Shown here: positions 1-12,041 of the stretch, piece by piece | How positions within the stretch are numbered: position 1 is the stretch's first letter | Layout of the letters: every line of letters starts with the position of its first letter | From: Desmodus rotundus | Taxonomy: Eukaryota > Chordata > Mammalia > Chiroptera > Phyllostomidae | Reading direction: 5' to 3' | Length of the DNA: 64,000 nt | NCBI RefSeq assembly: GCF_022682495.2 | Contig: NC_071398.1 | Coordinates: forward strand, 14,266,934-14,330,933 | Position numbers and translations under genes: made by a program | Notes under the pieces: model-generated | Told to the model about the DNA's origin: nothing | The model's input: only the letters and a program-made list of their open reading frames with translations | Database searches by the model: none

Positions 1-19
1 GTGAAAAATTCTAAACTAA

Positions 20-246
20 CTTTTTAAAAATTATGTACTTATTAACTTTTACAAGGAGGGGAAAAGAGGGAGAGAGAGAGGGAGACAAACATTAATGTGT
101 GGGAGAAACATTGCCCAGCAGCCTCCCGTGCTCCCCCAACCGGGGACCTGGCCCACAACCCAGGCGTGCGTCCTGACCGGGAATGGAACCTGCAAGCTTT
201 TGGTGTGAAGGACGACACCCGACCCACTGAGCCACACCAGTCAGGC
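20..246 (-). mobile_element. VES-type SINE (bat), minus
   Basis: Minus-oriented copy running from an A-rich tail (about 20-45) to the tRNA-like head, whose complement reads GCCACACCAGTCAGGC at 231-246. Contains GGGACCTGGCCCACAACCCA. Confidence 0.85.
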
Positions 247-2897
247 CTCTAAAGTAGCTTTTAAGTGCTGTTTTTCCTGATTCAAAATATAGAATAAAAG
301 GCTTCAATTTTGCCAGTCAGTCATGAAACAAAACAAAAACTATTCTAAAGAAAGAAACAGATCAATTTCCTAAATGGCAACCAAAACAAAAGCAAGACAG
401 GGCAGGCAGTCTAGTGGGCAGTCTGATTCAGGAGCACCCAAGTCACGATCAGGCACAATGTTGACACGTTGGTGGTATACGTAAGGCTTGTGCACTTTTC
501 TGTATGTATACCATACTTCCACTAAAAGTTCTGAAAAGCAATGATATAAATCTATTTATAACCAAAAAAACCACGTGTGCCACACCCAATGTATAATATC
601 CCATTTTGACAAGTATGAACACACAGAAACAAAATCTAAAAACCTATTAACCAATAAAAACCAATAGAAACCTATTAACGGCAGGTCTCTAACTAACTGA
701 GAATACCAGTGATTTTTAATTTTTTATTCAGTTTTTGTACAGTAGTCTGATTTTTTTAAACAGACACAATACTTTCATAATCAGAAAATACTTTTTTTCC
801 GTTTTGGAAAATAGCATTCAAGTTAAAAATGATTTACATTGCAGTTCCATTCAGGTATGCCTTAGACGGTGGTCCTTGACCTAAAGGAGCTCTGTAAGCC
901 TCCTACGGTACCAGACTTCCAGGAGACACTTTACCAGATGTGCGGCTGGAACACGAAGCATGGAAATATGGAAAGCTCCTCTGGTGTCTGAATGAGGAGG
1001 CGGGGAAAACCAGGCGAGTGGCAAAGGTGTTTGGATGGAAGGAGGCCTGTGAGTGGTGGTGAAGAGGCAGGATGGACCCTGACAGGGAACACAGGGCAGT
1101 GAACCTAGGAGAAGACCCGGAAATCTGGAAGAGGTGTGAAGGAAAGGGGAGAGCTGAAGCAAAGGCTTGAGATGGGGAGAGTCAGAGTCATTTCACAGGA
1201 AAAGATCAGGTATGCTGACTGATACCGACAAGAGCTATTCCATTCCTCCTCCTCCCCTGCGTTCCTCACCCCTGAGAGAAGTGACCCCAAGGCTGTTCCT
1301 TGCACAGGGGTGCCACGCTCAGTACCCGGAGTGCACGAGGTGGGTAAGCTAGCCCAGCACCTCTGGGAAAGCCCCGCCCAAATAGACACAGTGTGGTAAT
1401 CAGGCCACTCAGACTTGCTGTCTGGAATTTAACCAGCGTCAGCAAGTTAGCGTCAGACCTGGAATGATTTTAAATAGATAATCTACCAGAATATATTCGT
1501 AACATGTACAAATATATCTCTATCAGAAAATGCAATGCCTACAACTTTGCCTAAGCATTTTTATGACTCCCGTGACCTTTAAGAGTTGCTTTTTTGGGTT
1601 GCTCCATCATTTACAGAAAATACCTCAGGGTTCCCACTGGAGCCTGAACGCCGTCCTGCACTTTTGCACAGCTACGTTAACAGTGAAACATGGTTTGTTC
1701 TGTGGGCCTCCTATAAGGCATTTCTATAGCAAGGGATCGTGTTTCCACTGCCCACAGGTCAGCAGCGATGCCTTCCACACACCTCCTCGTACTCACTCTC
1801 AAACAGTGTTTTCCTCAGCCAGGTCTCGCTTTTTGGAAGCAACCAAGCAGAAAGTTCACATTTTATGAAGAAAACTGGTACCTTCCTTGGCCAGGTTTTC
1901 AACCACCACTCAGGGTCTTGACCAGACCTACCCCTGGGATTCTTTCAGGTCGATGGCAGCCAGTCCTCGGCTATCGAGACAGACACAGTGCCACAGGCTG
2001 CCCTCCACAGAGGGACCACGGCCCCCAGGCCCCACCAGGCAGTTTTTGCCCCCAACTTCTCAGGCGGAGGCCGTCAGTGCTGTAAGTCCCAGCCAGAGAA
2101 GCCTGATGGACAGACACTCCTCCACAGCAGGCCCAGCCGGCAGAGGATGGAGCAGCTGGGGGGCCTCGGGCTAGAGTGGGGCCAGCAGGGTGCAGAGCCC
2201 AGCCCTCTCTTAGATGTGATTAGGTTGCAGTCCAGTCTGTGCAGAGAGGACATGGGCCCTTTGTGGCCCACGAGCCAAGGGCTATCTTTTGACTGAGCAG
2301 CCTGAAAGGAAAATGAGTACCCTGAATGAAGCACTGACTCAAGTAAACCCCCCAAGACTCAGGAGGCCCTGCTCTTTGGCCCTCCCTGGGTCCCATCCAA
2401 GGCCTGGTTTACGTGGTCCTGAGCAAACCCAAAAGGAACCCATGTGTCTCTTCCTGACCACTCAGAGGTGACCAACAGTGCAGGGATGGGCTTGGCCTTG
2501 GGAGCAGCCCACCCTGTCACACACCCAGACAGGACCTCCTAGAGTGGAAGTTGTGTCTGGTTATCTGCACCAACCTCGACTCCCCACCGCACATCATCAA
2601 TTGTCTGACGGGCATTCTAATGATAGTTTAGGTTCTGAGCAAGTTTTTAATTTCAACGTGGGAGCTCTTGTTGAAACGAGGCAGCAAGTTACCTTTTTAT
2701 CTGCGTTCATTCCTTCAGTCACGCACTGTTGAATACATCGGCATCTATGTGGCTCACAGGAGACCACACAGGATGAGGGAAGGCCTTGCACATGCTTACT
2801 AATTCAAAATAAATCTGTGTAAAATACTGTATCTGGAAAATTAAATTTAAAGTTTATATTTTTGTTTTATTTGGTCTTATTTGAAAATACACTCTCT

Positions 2898-3113
2898 GCC
2901 CTGGCTGGTGTGGCTCAGTGGATTGAGTGTCGGCCTGCAAACTAAAGGGTCTCCAGTTCAATTCCCAGCCAGGGCACATACCTGGGTTGTGGGCCAGGTC
3001 CCCAGTAGGGGGAGCACGAGAGGCAACCATACATTGATGTCCTCTCCCTCTCTTCCTCTCTCCCTTCCCCTCTCTAAAATAAATATATAAAATCTTAAAA
3101 AAAAAAAAAAAAA
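2898..3113 (+). mobile_element. VES-type SINE (bat), plus, near-complete
   Basis: Head GCCCTGGCTGGTGTGGCTCA, A/B-box-like tRNA part (AGTTCAATTCCC), body GGGCCAGGTCCCCAGTAGGG and poly(A). Flanked by the short duplication ACACTCTC on both sides. One of the least diverged copies here. Confidence 0.9.
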
Positions 3114-3518
3114 GACACTCTCCTATCTGGCTTATTGCCCCAGTTAAGCCATGTCTCTAGAATAAGTTTCCCACTTAAATAAGATCCGAGCTGCTCCATA
3201 CAGCACATGAGTGCCGGTCAGAAACAGACCCCAGTCTGGGTGGGAGCTGGGCTTGACAAGAGGACAGCAAATGGAAAACGGTGCCCCTCTGGGCTAACGA
3301 GCTGGGAGTAGGCTACCCTTCCTCCCGCTGGATCCCGCAAGCAGAGCGCGCAGCTGGCTCTCAGCCACCCCACCCTGTCGGCCAGACCCACCGTGCAGTG
3401 CGCAAGGTGCCAACTGGACAACGGAGCCCTGACCGACAGAGATTCAGAACGGGACACTGGGGACTTTCTTTGTTCCTCTCTGACAATAATATTGCTGAAA
3501 GCTTGTATTCGACAGGAC

Positions 3519-3733
3519 ATTTTTTTAAAGATTTTATTCATTTATTTTTAGAGAGAGGGGAAGGGAGGGAGGAAGAGAAGAACAGGAAACATTGATGCGA
3601 GAAACATTGATCGGTTACCTCTGGCACATGCCCCGACAGGGGACCAAACCCACAACCCAGGCCTGTGCCCTGACTGGGAATCAAACCAGCCGCCTTTTGC
3701 TTTGAAGCATGATGCCCCACCAGCTGGTCAGGC
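3519..3733 (-). mobile_element. VES-type SINE (bat), minus
   Basis: T-rich tail TTTTTTTAAAGATTTTATTC, body GGGGACCAAACCCACAACCC and head complement CCAGCTGGTCAGGCC. Confidence 0.85.
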
Positions 3734-4336
3734 CAGGCTTGGCAGGTCCTGATGATGTGTGTGGGAAGTATTAAGGGGTTTACCGTTGTAAACAGGTAGA
3801 ATTATTTTAAAACATTTTAACTTTGTTTTCATTTATATCGATCTGTTCTGACACACAATGGCTGATTCTATAGTCTGTTAAAAAAAAGAAAGAAAAAAGC
3901 AGGTACCCTACAGAACTGCATACTAGATACATAAGGGGGGCTCCACAAACCACCGTCCCGGCCGGGCCCCCCCGCATCTCCCTCCACCACGCGCTTTGTC
4001 AGTTTTTATCAAGCACCACACCAGTGCCACGCTCCTCACTGCCTCCACCACCGCCACACACGCGGGGGCCAGGCAAAGAACCACGGGGCTGTACTCACCT
4101 GTCTTAAGTGGGGGTCTGCTCTCCAGTTTGACCTACAAAATCATACTCTAAAAGAATAAAACCAATTTGCTGGCAAATTATCCTGACCGCAATTTATTAT
4201 CAGAGAAATTAAGGGACTAAAAGGCAATTTTACACCGGCAAACGTTAACTAAGGTTTTGTTACAATCCAAACTTTAGAGCCCCCAAGTCCAGGGCCCGCC
4301 CTCGGGCAATGTGCCTGAGTTGGTTAAACACCTGCG

Positions 4337-4925
4337 CTTTATTATTTTTATTATATTTTATTGATTATGCTATTACAATTGGCCCAATTTCCTCCCCTTG
4401 GCCCCCCTCCACCCAGCATGCCCCACTCCCTCAGGCAATCCTCACACCGTTGTTCACGTCCATGGGTCATGAGTATAAGTTCTTTGGCGACTCCATTCCC
4501 TACACTGTACTTTGCATCCCCCCCACCAGCGATTCTGTAACAACCTGTTTGTACTTCTTAATCCCCTCACTCTTCACCCATTTCCCTACACCCCCTCCCA
4601 TCTGGCAACCACCAAAACACTCTCCAAATCCATGATTCTGTCTCTGTTCTTGTTTGCTTAGTTTGTTTTTTAGAGTCAATTGTCCATAAGTTTGTGTCTA
4701 TTGCCATTTTATTGTTCATAGTTTTGATGTGCTTTTTCGTAAGTCCCTTTAACATTTCACAGAATAACGGTTTGGTGATGATGAACTCCTCTAGTTTTTT
4801 CTTGTCTGGGAAGCTCTTTAATCCAACCTTCTATTCTAAATAATAGCTTTGCTGTGTAGAGCAATCTTGGCTCTAGGTCCCTGCTTGTCATAACTTTGAA
4901 TATTTCTTGCCAATCCCTTCAACGT
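4337..4925 (-). mobile_element. 5'-truncated HAL1-like fragment
   Basis: It shares its 3' half with the element at 8690-9240: TTGATTATGCTATTACAATT near the tail, CATGGGTCATGAGTATAAGT, TTGGTGATGATGAACTCCT and the end of ORF1. It is about 590 bp and more decayed, truncated within the ORF1 C-terminal region. Confidence 0.7.
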
Positions 4926-6787
4926 GTAATCAATGTAAAAAATCGTTATTTTACATTTTTTCCTACTACATCTTTAAACTCGAGCACACACTTTATACGC
5001 ATGCACACCCCAGGTCATACCAGCCACACTTCAAGTGCTCAGTGTCCACAGCTCGACTGCTCCCCATCTCTTTCAGAAAATCCAAATTCATTAACCTTAC
5101 AAATCAGGCCCTTTCCAACCTGGGTCCCCTCATCCCTCCCCAGACCCTTCCCTTCCCTTCCTTTGCCTGGGGAACGAACGACACTTCGTTCATCTCTCAC
5201 CACCCCTTTCTGAGGCTTGCCCTCGACCTCCAGAACCTGGTATATTCCTTCTCACAGGACATGCCACACCTTATGCCAGGCACTGACATCAACACTCGAC
5301 ATGTGAATGTGCCCATTTCTCAGAAGGCCACAGAGCCTCCTTGCCATGCCCGCTGTTCCCAGCCTCTAACAGAGCCCTTGGTTCCAGTGAGTGCCAGGGT
5401 TTGGGTACTTTCTCTGCACCATAGCAAACCCTCACGCCCAAGTAGACCGGGGGTCCCTTGGAGGCAGGATCTTTACCTATTTACATACGTCTAACAGTAC
5501 CTGCCCCCACCTAGGCATTCAAACATACATAAAGTACAGATCTTTTTAAAGGGAGAGAATGTGTCATAATTTTTACCAACATCTAGCTACTGATCTTGAC
5601 CTACCTCTGAAGTTATTTGCCCAACACTCAATCTCAAAGTACACACAGGTACAGGGTTTGGACCAAAGACGGCTGAAAGCAGACAAGTGAAAGGAGCGAC
5701 TACTGCTGGAAGAGCCATTGTTCCTGGGGTTTGTTCTTTTTTTTTTTTTTTTTTCCATTGGCACAAAAATCTTTTAGCCTTAAACTGTTTTTCATAGCTG
5801 TGCTGGAGTAAACGAGAAACCACAAAAATGAAGGCTTCCACTCGGCCAGACATCAAATTGCACTGGCAAGAAAGAAGCCATCCAAAACTATTCACATTTG
5901 ATTGAACTCTGATCACTTTAAGTGTTTATTAACCCATTTAATTCCCACTTTTAACCAATCATTTGAAATGCTCAGAGACAAAATTCCACATTGCCATATT
6001 TCTTCCGGTTCTCTCCCACCACCTCCAGAAGATAGAGGCCTCGCTCCTCAGGCCCCTGAACTGCTGTTCTTTCGTTTTAATCAGAGACCCTCATAAAAAC
6101 AACCACCAGAACTCTCAGTCTCAACCCCAGTTGACTCTTCCTTCAACATGTTAAAGGATTCTCTAAGGTTCTCAAAATGTTCGCTTGGCAGATCCGAGCG
6201 ACCCCCTCTCCTGACATGTTAAGCAGAAAGCAGACAACTTCAGTAACAATTACAGAATCCTTGGTTTTCCTGTTACACTTCCCTAAGCAAAAGGCCTGGC
6301 AAAGCCTCTCATGGTTCCCCCTCTTTTACAAAAATCTGTCTCCTAAGCAAAAGCTTGTTTCCTAGTAGCAGTGAATACACTTTTAAACTTACAGTTAAAA
6401 AAAGAAAAAAAGAATTACAATGGCATTTTATTTCCATACTTCCTCCCTAACATTTTCCACCTAGAACAGAGTGCAGAAGTTTATTTATTCATAAATATGT
6501 AAATATGTTATTTTTCCCTATGGATCTCATGTTTTCAGATAAGGTGACCTTGACCTTACAAACTACATTAAGTAATATCCATTTTTTTCTTTATTAAACA
6601 GGTAAGTCTATTTGTCTATTCAACTGTTCATTCTTGCCTTACATGTGCCGGGCACTACTGTAAACACTGGATAAAGCAGGAAATTTAAAACACAACACCT
6701 CCCCTTCCCCTGGCGTTGATCTAGTCAGGCAGTAAATAAAGCAAGGTGAGGGGGACAGAGCAGGGACAGGAGAGTGTCCTCCTCTCT

Positions 6788-6993
6788 TTTTTTAAAGACT
6801 GTATTTATCTTTAGAGAAAGAGGACAGAGGGAGAGAAACATTGATGCGAGAGAGAAACATCAGTCAACTGTCTCCGGATGCGCCCCAACCCGGAGCCGAA
6901 CACGTAACCCAGCTCTGAGCCCTGACTGGGAATTGAACTGGTGACCTTTCGATTCATGGGACGACCCAACCACCTGAGCCACACTGATCAGAG
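6788..6993 (-). mobile_element. VES-type SINE (bat), minus
   Basis: Tail TTTTTTTAAAGACTGTATTT, body AACATTGATGCGAGAGAGAA, head complement CTGAGCCACACTGATCAG. Confidence 0.8.
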
Positions 6994-8675
6994 CTGAGAC
7001 ACCGCCCTACTTCAGACAGGGCGGTCAGGGAAGGTCTCTTCTGAGCAGAACAGAAGGGCAACAATTCTGAAGAACAGAGCTAAGGGGGCATTTTGGGGAA
7101 AGGGCTGGGAGGCAGGGGATGAAAGAATGAAATCTCAAATGCAAAGAGCAAGTTAATCAAAACGTTAAAGCTTCTGATCAACATGAAATAATCAGTACCA
7201 TAAAACTCCAATCAAAAAAAAAAAAAGGCCCTATTCTGTTTAATGGATACAGAATATATCCGTTTATATTAGACTTTTTGAAACATAATTAGTACCCAGC
7301 CCCTCAGTCTGACTCTCAATCCTCCATTTCTACAGTCATAAGCTTGGGGGCTCCTCAGAGACCCCCGCCTGAAAACCAGTGACAGACTCCATCGTTTTAG
7401 GTGAGGAGACAAGGCCACTCACGAGAGGCACTGAGATGAGGGCTGGGAATTTAGGTGAGAATTTTTCACACAAAAATCCTCCATCGAGAAGGTCAACAAC
7501 TGCTTAAAAATAAGACACATTTCCAACTACTAAAAAAGCAAGGTCTTGCCCCAAAGGAGGTGTCACCTTCTGAATTCTGTACCCTTCCTCTCATCCATCC
7601 CCCCTTCGGCCAGCTGCAGGCCAGCTCCGGCCCTGGACAACTTTGAACTAAGCCTTTGGAAGTTTAACTTGGCTCTTTGCCACCACGCGAGATGCTGAGG
7701 CCATCCCCGTGGCCGGGGCACCTTGCTCTCGTATCCTCCGCCTTTCCCAGTCTACCCTTCCTCCTTCTGGGCCCTCTAGGTCCCACCTGGCTACAGGATC
7801 CAAGCCCCAGCTCCTCTCATCCTGCTTTTTTCTGCTCCTGCATATACAACCCGTCCCTCGGGAGCAATCTTATTTTCCAAACAAAAATCTCAGGATACAG
7901 TGTCAATACGTGGATACTTGTTATAGGAATTACTCTAACTTCAATGCTTGGAATAGTTCATAGTTCAAAGCCCATAACTGGTCAAAACTTAGAATGCATT
8001 ACACAGAGGCTAATGAGACAGCACAGGAAATTGGGACTGTCTGGGAAAATTCAGACTCTGATCACAGTCACAGGCCTTGGAATACCGCTCTATTCTCTAA
8101 CAAACAACTTCATTTTCCAAAGAAATCTGACCTCATCCTACAAAAAGAGCTGGAGCTCCTTTCAGGAATAAGAATGAAGAGGCAGTGACAGTGGCCGTGA
8201 GTTGGAGGCCAGAATGCTGGTATTCCCCGGTTATTTCAACAGCTCGGGGAGCTAACAGGATCATGGTGGAAAAGAGTCAGCCTCGACTGCCATTCAGACC
8301 TCTGCCCTTAACGGGGCGGATTCCACAAGTGCTGCAGCCCAGGTAAAGCCAGACACACCTCTCGGCTGGAAACATACCACCCTCCAGCGTGTTTCCGCCG
8401 GGGGGAAGAGGCATCTGGGGTTCAGCAGGGCACATGCCCTCCTGTCCTTGCCTCCTCCTCTAAAGATCCTCTGAGGTGCCATGAGCTGGGAAAGGCTCTT
8501 ACCACTTTCTATTTAGGAACATGGTCCTCAGGGCTGTCAACAGAGAATTCATTTGGCCTTCTGACCCACAGGAGCCAGAAGGCTTTACTGAGCTCACCGT
8601 TGCCCCTGGTGAGTACCTGTGGGTAAGACATGAGATATGTTATAGAGAAAAATGCTGACCGAGTCCATAATTTTT

Positions 8676-8689
8676 TAAATGTTCAGAAA
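8676..8689. repeat. Target-site duplication, copy 1 of the HAL1-like element
   Basis: TAAATGTTCAGAAA, identical to 10713-10726, at the 3' (A-tail) side of the element. Confidence 0.85.
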
Positions 8690-9079
8690 GTATTTTAAAT
8701 ATATCTTATTGATTATGCTATTACAGTTGTCCCAGTTTTTCCCCCTTTGCCCCTCTCCACCTGGTATCACCATTCTTCCCTCTAGCAATCTCCCCCCCTT
8801 AGTTCATATCTATGGGTCATATATACAATAAGTTCTTTGGCTACTCCATTTCCTACACTGTTCTTAACATCCCCCTGTCTGTCTGTACCTACCAATTATG
8901 CTGCTTAATCCCTGCACCTTTTCCCTCATTCGCCCCCTTCCCCTCCCAGCTGATAACCCTCCCTGTGATCTCCATATCTAAGATTCTGTTCCTGTTCTGC
9001 CTGTTTGCTTGTTTTTTAGATTCAGTTGCTGATAGTTGTGAATTTGTTGCCCTTTCAATGTTCATAGTTTTGATCTTTT

Positions 9080-9872
9080 TCTTATATAGTTCCCTTTAAC
9101 ATTTCATAGAATAATGGCTTGGTGATGATGAACTCCTTTAGCTTTACCTTGTCTGGGAAGCACTTTATCTGCCCTTCCATTCTAAATGGTAGCTTTACTG
9201 GATAGAGTCATCTAGCTTGTAGGTCCTTGCCTTTCACCACTTTGAACACTTCTTGCCAGTCCCTTCCAGCCTGCAAAGTTTCTTTCAAGAAATCAGCTGA
9301 GAGTCTTATGAGAACTCACCTGCAGGTAACTCTCTGCTTTTCTCTTGCTGTTTTTAAGATTCTCTCCTTATCTTTAATCTTTGGCATTTTAATTATGATG
9401 CATCTTGGTATGGTCCTTAATCTTTGGCATTTTAATTACAATGCATCTTGGTGTGGTCCTCTTTGGGTCCAACTTGTTTGGAGCTCTCTCTGCTTCCTGG
9501 GCTTGTATGTCAATTTCCTTCACCAAATTAGGGAAGTTTTCTTTCCTTATTTTTTCAAATAAACTGTCGATTTCTTGCTCTTCCTCTTCTCCTTCTGGCA
9601 CATGTATGATTTGGATGTTGGTACATTTGGAGATGTCCCAGAGGCCCCTTATTCCATCCTCATTTTTTGGATCTTTTTTCTTCTTGCTGTTCTGATTGAA
9701 TGCTTTTTTCTTCCTTATGTTCCCAAACGTTGATTTGAATCTCGGCTTCATCCCCTCTACTGCCGGTTCCCTGGAGATTCTTCTTTATTTCACTTAATGC
9801 AGCCTTCATTTCTGCGGGGGTCTTTTTTATGCTGTTGCAGTGGCCACTGAGTTCTGTGAGCATCCTCGTCAC
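9080..9872 (-). pseudogene. Broken L1/HAL1 ORF1 inside the half-L1 element
   Basis: Two overlapping minus-strand frames carry the coiled-coil (9660-9872) and RRM-like parts (9389-9751) of an L1 ORF1 RNA-binding protein. The C-terminal domain continues in another frame to about 9.08 kb. A 43-bp tandem duplication at 9374-9459 shifts the frame exactly where the RRM frame ends, at MPKIKD. In-frame stops also lie further on, so no complete protein can be made from this copy. Confidence 0.7.
9374..9459. repeat. 43-bp tandem duplication within HAL1-like ORF1
   Basis: TTAATCTTTGGCATTTTAAT occurs at 9374 and again at 9417. The two 43-bp units differ at a few bases. 43 is not a multiple of 3, so the duplication breaks ORF1. 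Confidence 0.85.
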
Positions 9873-10712
9873 CAGTGTCTTGCACTCTGTGTTGACAGGT
9901 TGCTCATGTCCATTTCGTTTAGTTCTTCTCTGGAGGTTTGCTCTGCTCTCTCACTTGGGCCGTGCTTCTTTGTCTCCTCAGTGTGGCGGCCGCCCTGTGT
10001 GTGTTCCCGAGTGTTAGGCAGCACCGCTCTGACTCCCTGTCTTGGCAGCGTGGCCTATTGTGGGGAGGAGCCTTAGGCAATCACGAGGGCAGGACCACCC
10101 ACTTCCCCACTTTGTGGGTCCGTGTGGGCGAGGGCTCAGACAGGGGACAGTGCTGCTGCCTGGCCTCTGGAGATGTGCCCAGGAGAAAGCTGTCTCCAGC
10201 ACTTGCCCTGTTGCCAGTCACTTCGCTTTCCCCCGTGTGCCACTTGTGCCCTTCCAGCTGTTGCCTGGTGCTGAAGCCGAGGGGGTGGGTCTGCATAAGT
10301 CCTGAGACCTTTGTGGGCCCTTCAGGAGGAGTCTCCAGAGAATCCTGCCTTTTCTTCTGCCGTCCCAACCCCCACTGGTTTTTACAGCCAGAAGTTATGG
10401 GGACTTATCTTCCTGGTACTGGAACTGTGGGCTGGGTGGTCTGGTGTGGGGCTGGAATCCCTTGCTCCCCAGGTATCCCCCCCGATTTTTATCCACCACA
10501 TGTGAACGTGGGACCATCCATCCCACCGCCTCTCCATCCTCTCTGCCCCTCCTGCTCAATGGATGAATGTGGCTTCTTTAAATTCTTGGTTGTTGGACTT
10601 CCATACAGCTCAATTTTCTGACGAAACTGGGTGTAGTCTAGTTGTAATTTTTGCTGTAGTTGTGCAAGTAGACAAAGCATGTTTATCTCTGCCTCCATCT
10701 TGACCGAAAGCC

Positions 10713-10726
10713 TAAATGTTCAGAAA
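10713..10726. repeat. Target-site duplication, copy 2 of the HAL1-like element
   Basis: TAAATGTTCAGAAA, identical to 8676-8689, at the 5' side of the element. Confidence 0.85.
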
Positions 10727-10984
10727 TTTAATGGTACTGCCCCTTGATCTAATAAAAACACTCCTTGAAGTGTAACAAAAAATAATAACAATTGAAAAGA
10801 AGAATTCAGCCCATTTAATGACTCATTCTTCCTAAGAGAAAAAAATTGGAAACCATCATCAGGGGATATTATGAAGCCTTTGAAAGAAAAATAAATCCCA
10901 AAGTTATTTTCATTCGACTCTGTCATACTAAGAATTTTTCTCCTGATGTCCCTCAATGTTTCCACGTGTTTTCACTGAGATGTA

Positions 10985-11240
10985 ATTCACAGGTGACAGT
11001 AGTTTCAGGTGTATAATGATTATATATTTGCATACATTACCTTCTGATCACCACCATAAGTCTAGTTAATTAACATCTGTCACCATAGTTTTTTTCTTGT
11101 GACGAGAACTCTAAGATCTATGACTATCTCACCAACCCTTAAATTTGCAATACAGTATTACAGTTGTACCGCAATGCAAACATGCAGTGTTATCACCTAG
11201 AGTCACCAGGGCGCGTGCTGCATCACATCCCCACACAACG
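10985..11240. mobile_element. L1-type 3' UTR fragment (old)
   Basis: It contains the phrases AGTTTCAGGTGTATAATGAT, TGATCACCACCATAAGTCTA and TCTTGTGACGAGAACT, shared by 3' regions of older mammalian L1 families. Strand not assigned with confidence. Confidence 0.5.
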
Positions 11241-12041
11241 CTGTCGCTAACAAATGAGGGCAAATGCCTTTCCAGGGAAAGAGATGCTGCCATTAGCTTC
11301 AACAACCATAGTAAGCACTCCCATTTGGGCAAGATGCTCGCTTTTTTTAAACAGGAAAACTTGAAAAAAATTTAAGCTTCAAGTTCCTTTAAGTTCTGTA
11401 TTATCTAAATAATTCTCCTCGGAGGCCTCCAAATTATAAAGTAAGGGCAGTAATAAAAGGTTAATTAAACATTATGGTCAGTGTGTTAGCTCAAGGCTAA
11501 CCTATGCTGAAGTAAAGCCAATTACAGCTAACATTTTCGTAATTTTTGAATAGAAGGTATTTGCGTGTGGTATACAATTCAAAAAGTATGTAAAGCTCTG
11601 CAGTGGAAAAAAACAATCTCCCTTCCACCTGGGCCCTCGGCCACCTAGCCTCTCACTTGTATCATGCCAGAGATATTCTGCAGTGCCCACGGGTTTGGAT
11701 GACTTGGGATGTGAGAGACGCTTTTAAGGACTTTGAATGGAAGGCTCATGGTGCAGGCAGCACTAATATCAGCCCAAATTTTCAACTGAGGAGGCCTGCT
11801 TGTGGCCTAAAGAAAGGTGCCACTGGCCAAAAGTCTCATGGTAATAAGAGACAAAGTCCGCATTCTTGGAACCCATCCCCCTCCTACCCCCACTTCCCAA
11901 AACACACATAGATGCAAAGAACCCTTAAACAAAGCAGACCTCAGGTTATATTGTTCCCTCTGCCCGCACACTCTTCCACCAACCTTCACCACCCCTTTCT
12001 TTGCCTAGCTAATTTGACTTTCCATATGCATTCCACAACCA

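Larger units (their letters stand above)
8690..10712 (-). mobile_element. Full-length half-L1 (HAL1-like) retrotransposon, 2.0 kb, no ORF2
   Basis: A minus-oriented element flanked by a perfect 14-bp repeat, TAAATGTTCAGAAA, at 8676-8689 and 10713-10726. Its 5' end (near 10712) begins GGCTTTCGGTCAAGATGGAG. A GC-rich 5' UTR follows, then a broken L1-type ORF1 (about 9.87-9.08 kb) and a short 3' UTR ending in an A-rich tail near 8.69 kb. ORF1 hallmarks include HVPEGEEEEQEIDSLFEKI, ENFPNLVKEIDIQ, then after a frame change RLSADF-like and FPDKVKLKEFITTKP-like segments of the C-terminal domain. No reverse-transcriptase ORF2 is present between ORF1 and the tail. That is the architecture of HAL1 elements, reported from bats and other mammals. 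Family naming is inference. Confidence 0.75.

Noticed and set aside
4907..5494. 195-codon open frame, plus strand
   Set aside because: Begins in the tail of a half-L1 fragment and resembles no protein I know; chance in a CMTM4 intron.
7677..8171. 164-codon open frame, plus strand
   Set aside because: No recognisable domain, in an intron, and overlapped by other frames of similar quality.
9938..10621. 227-codon open frame, plus strand
   Set aside because: It is the complementary strand of the GC-rich 5' UTR of the half-L1 element.
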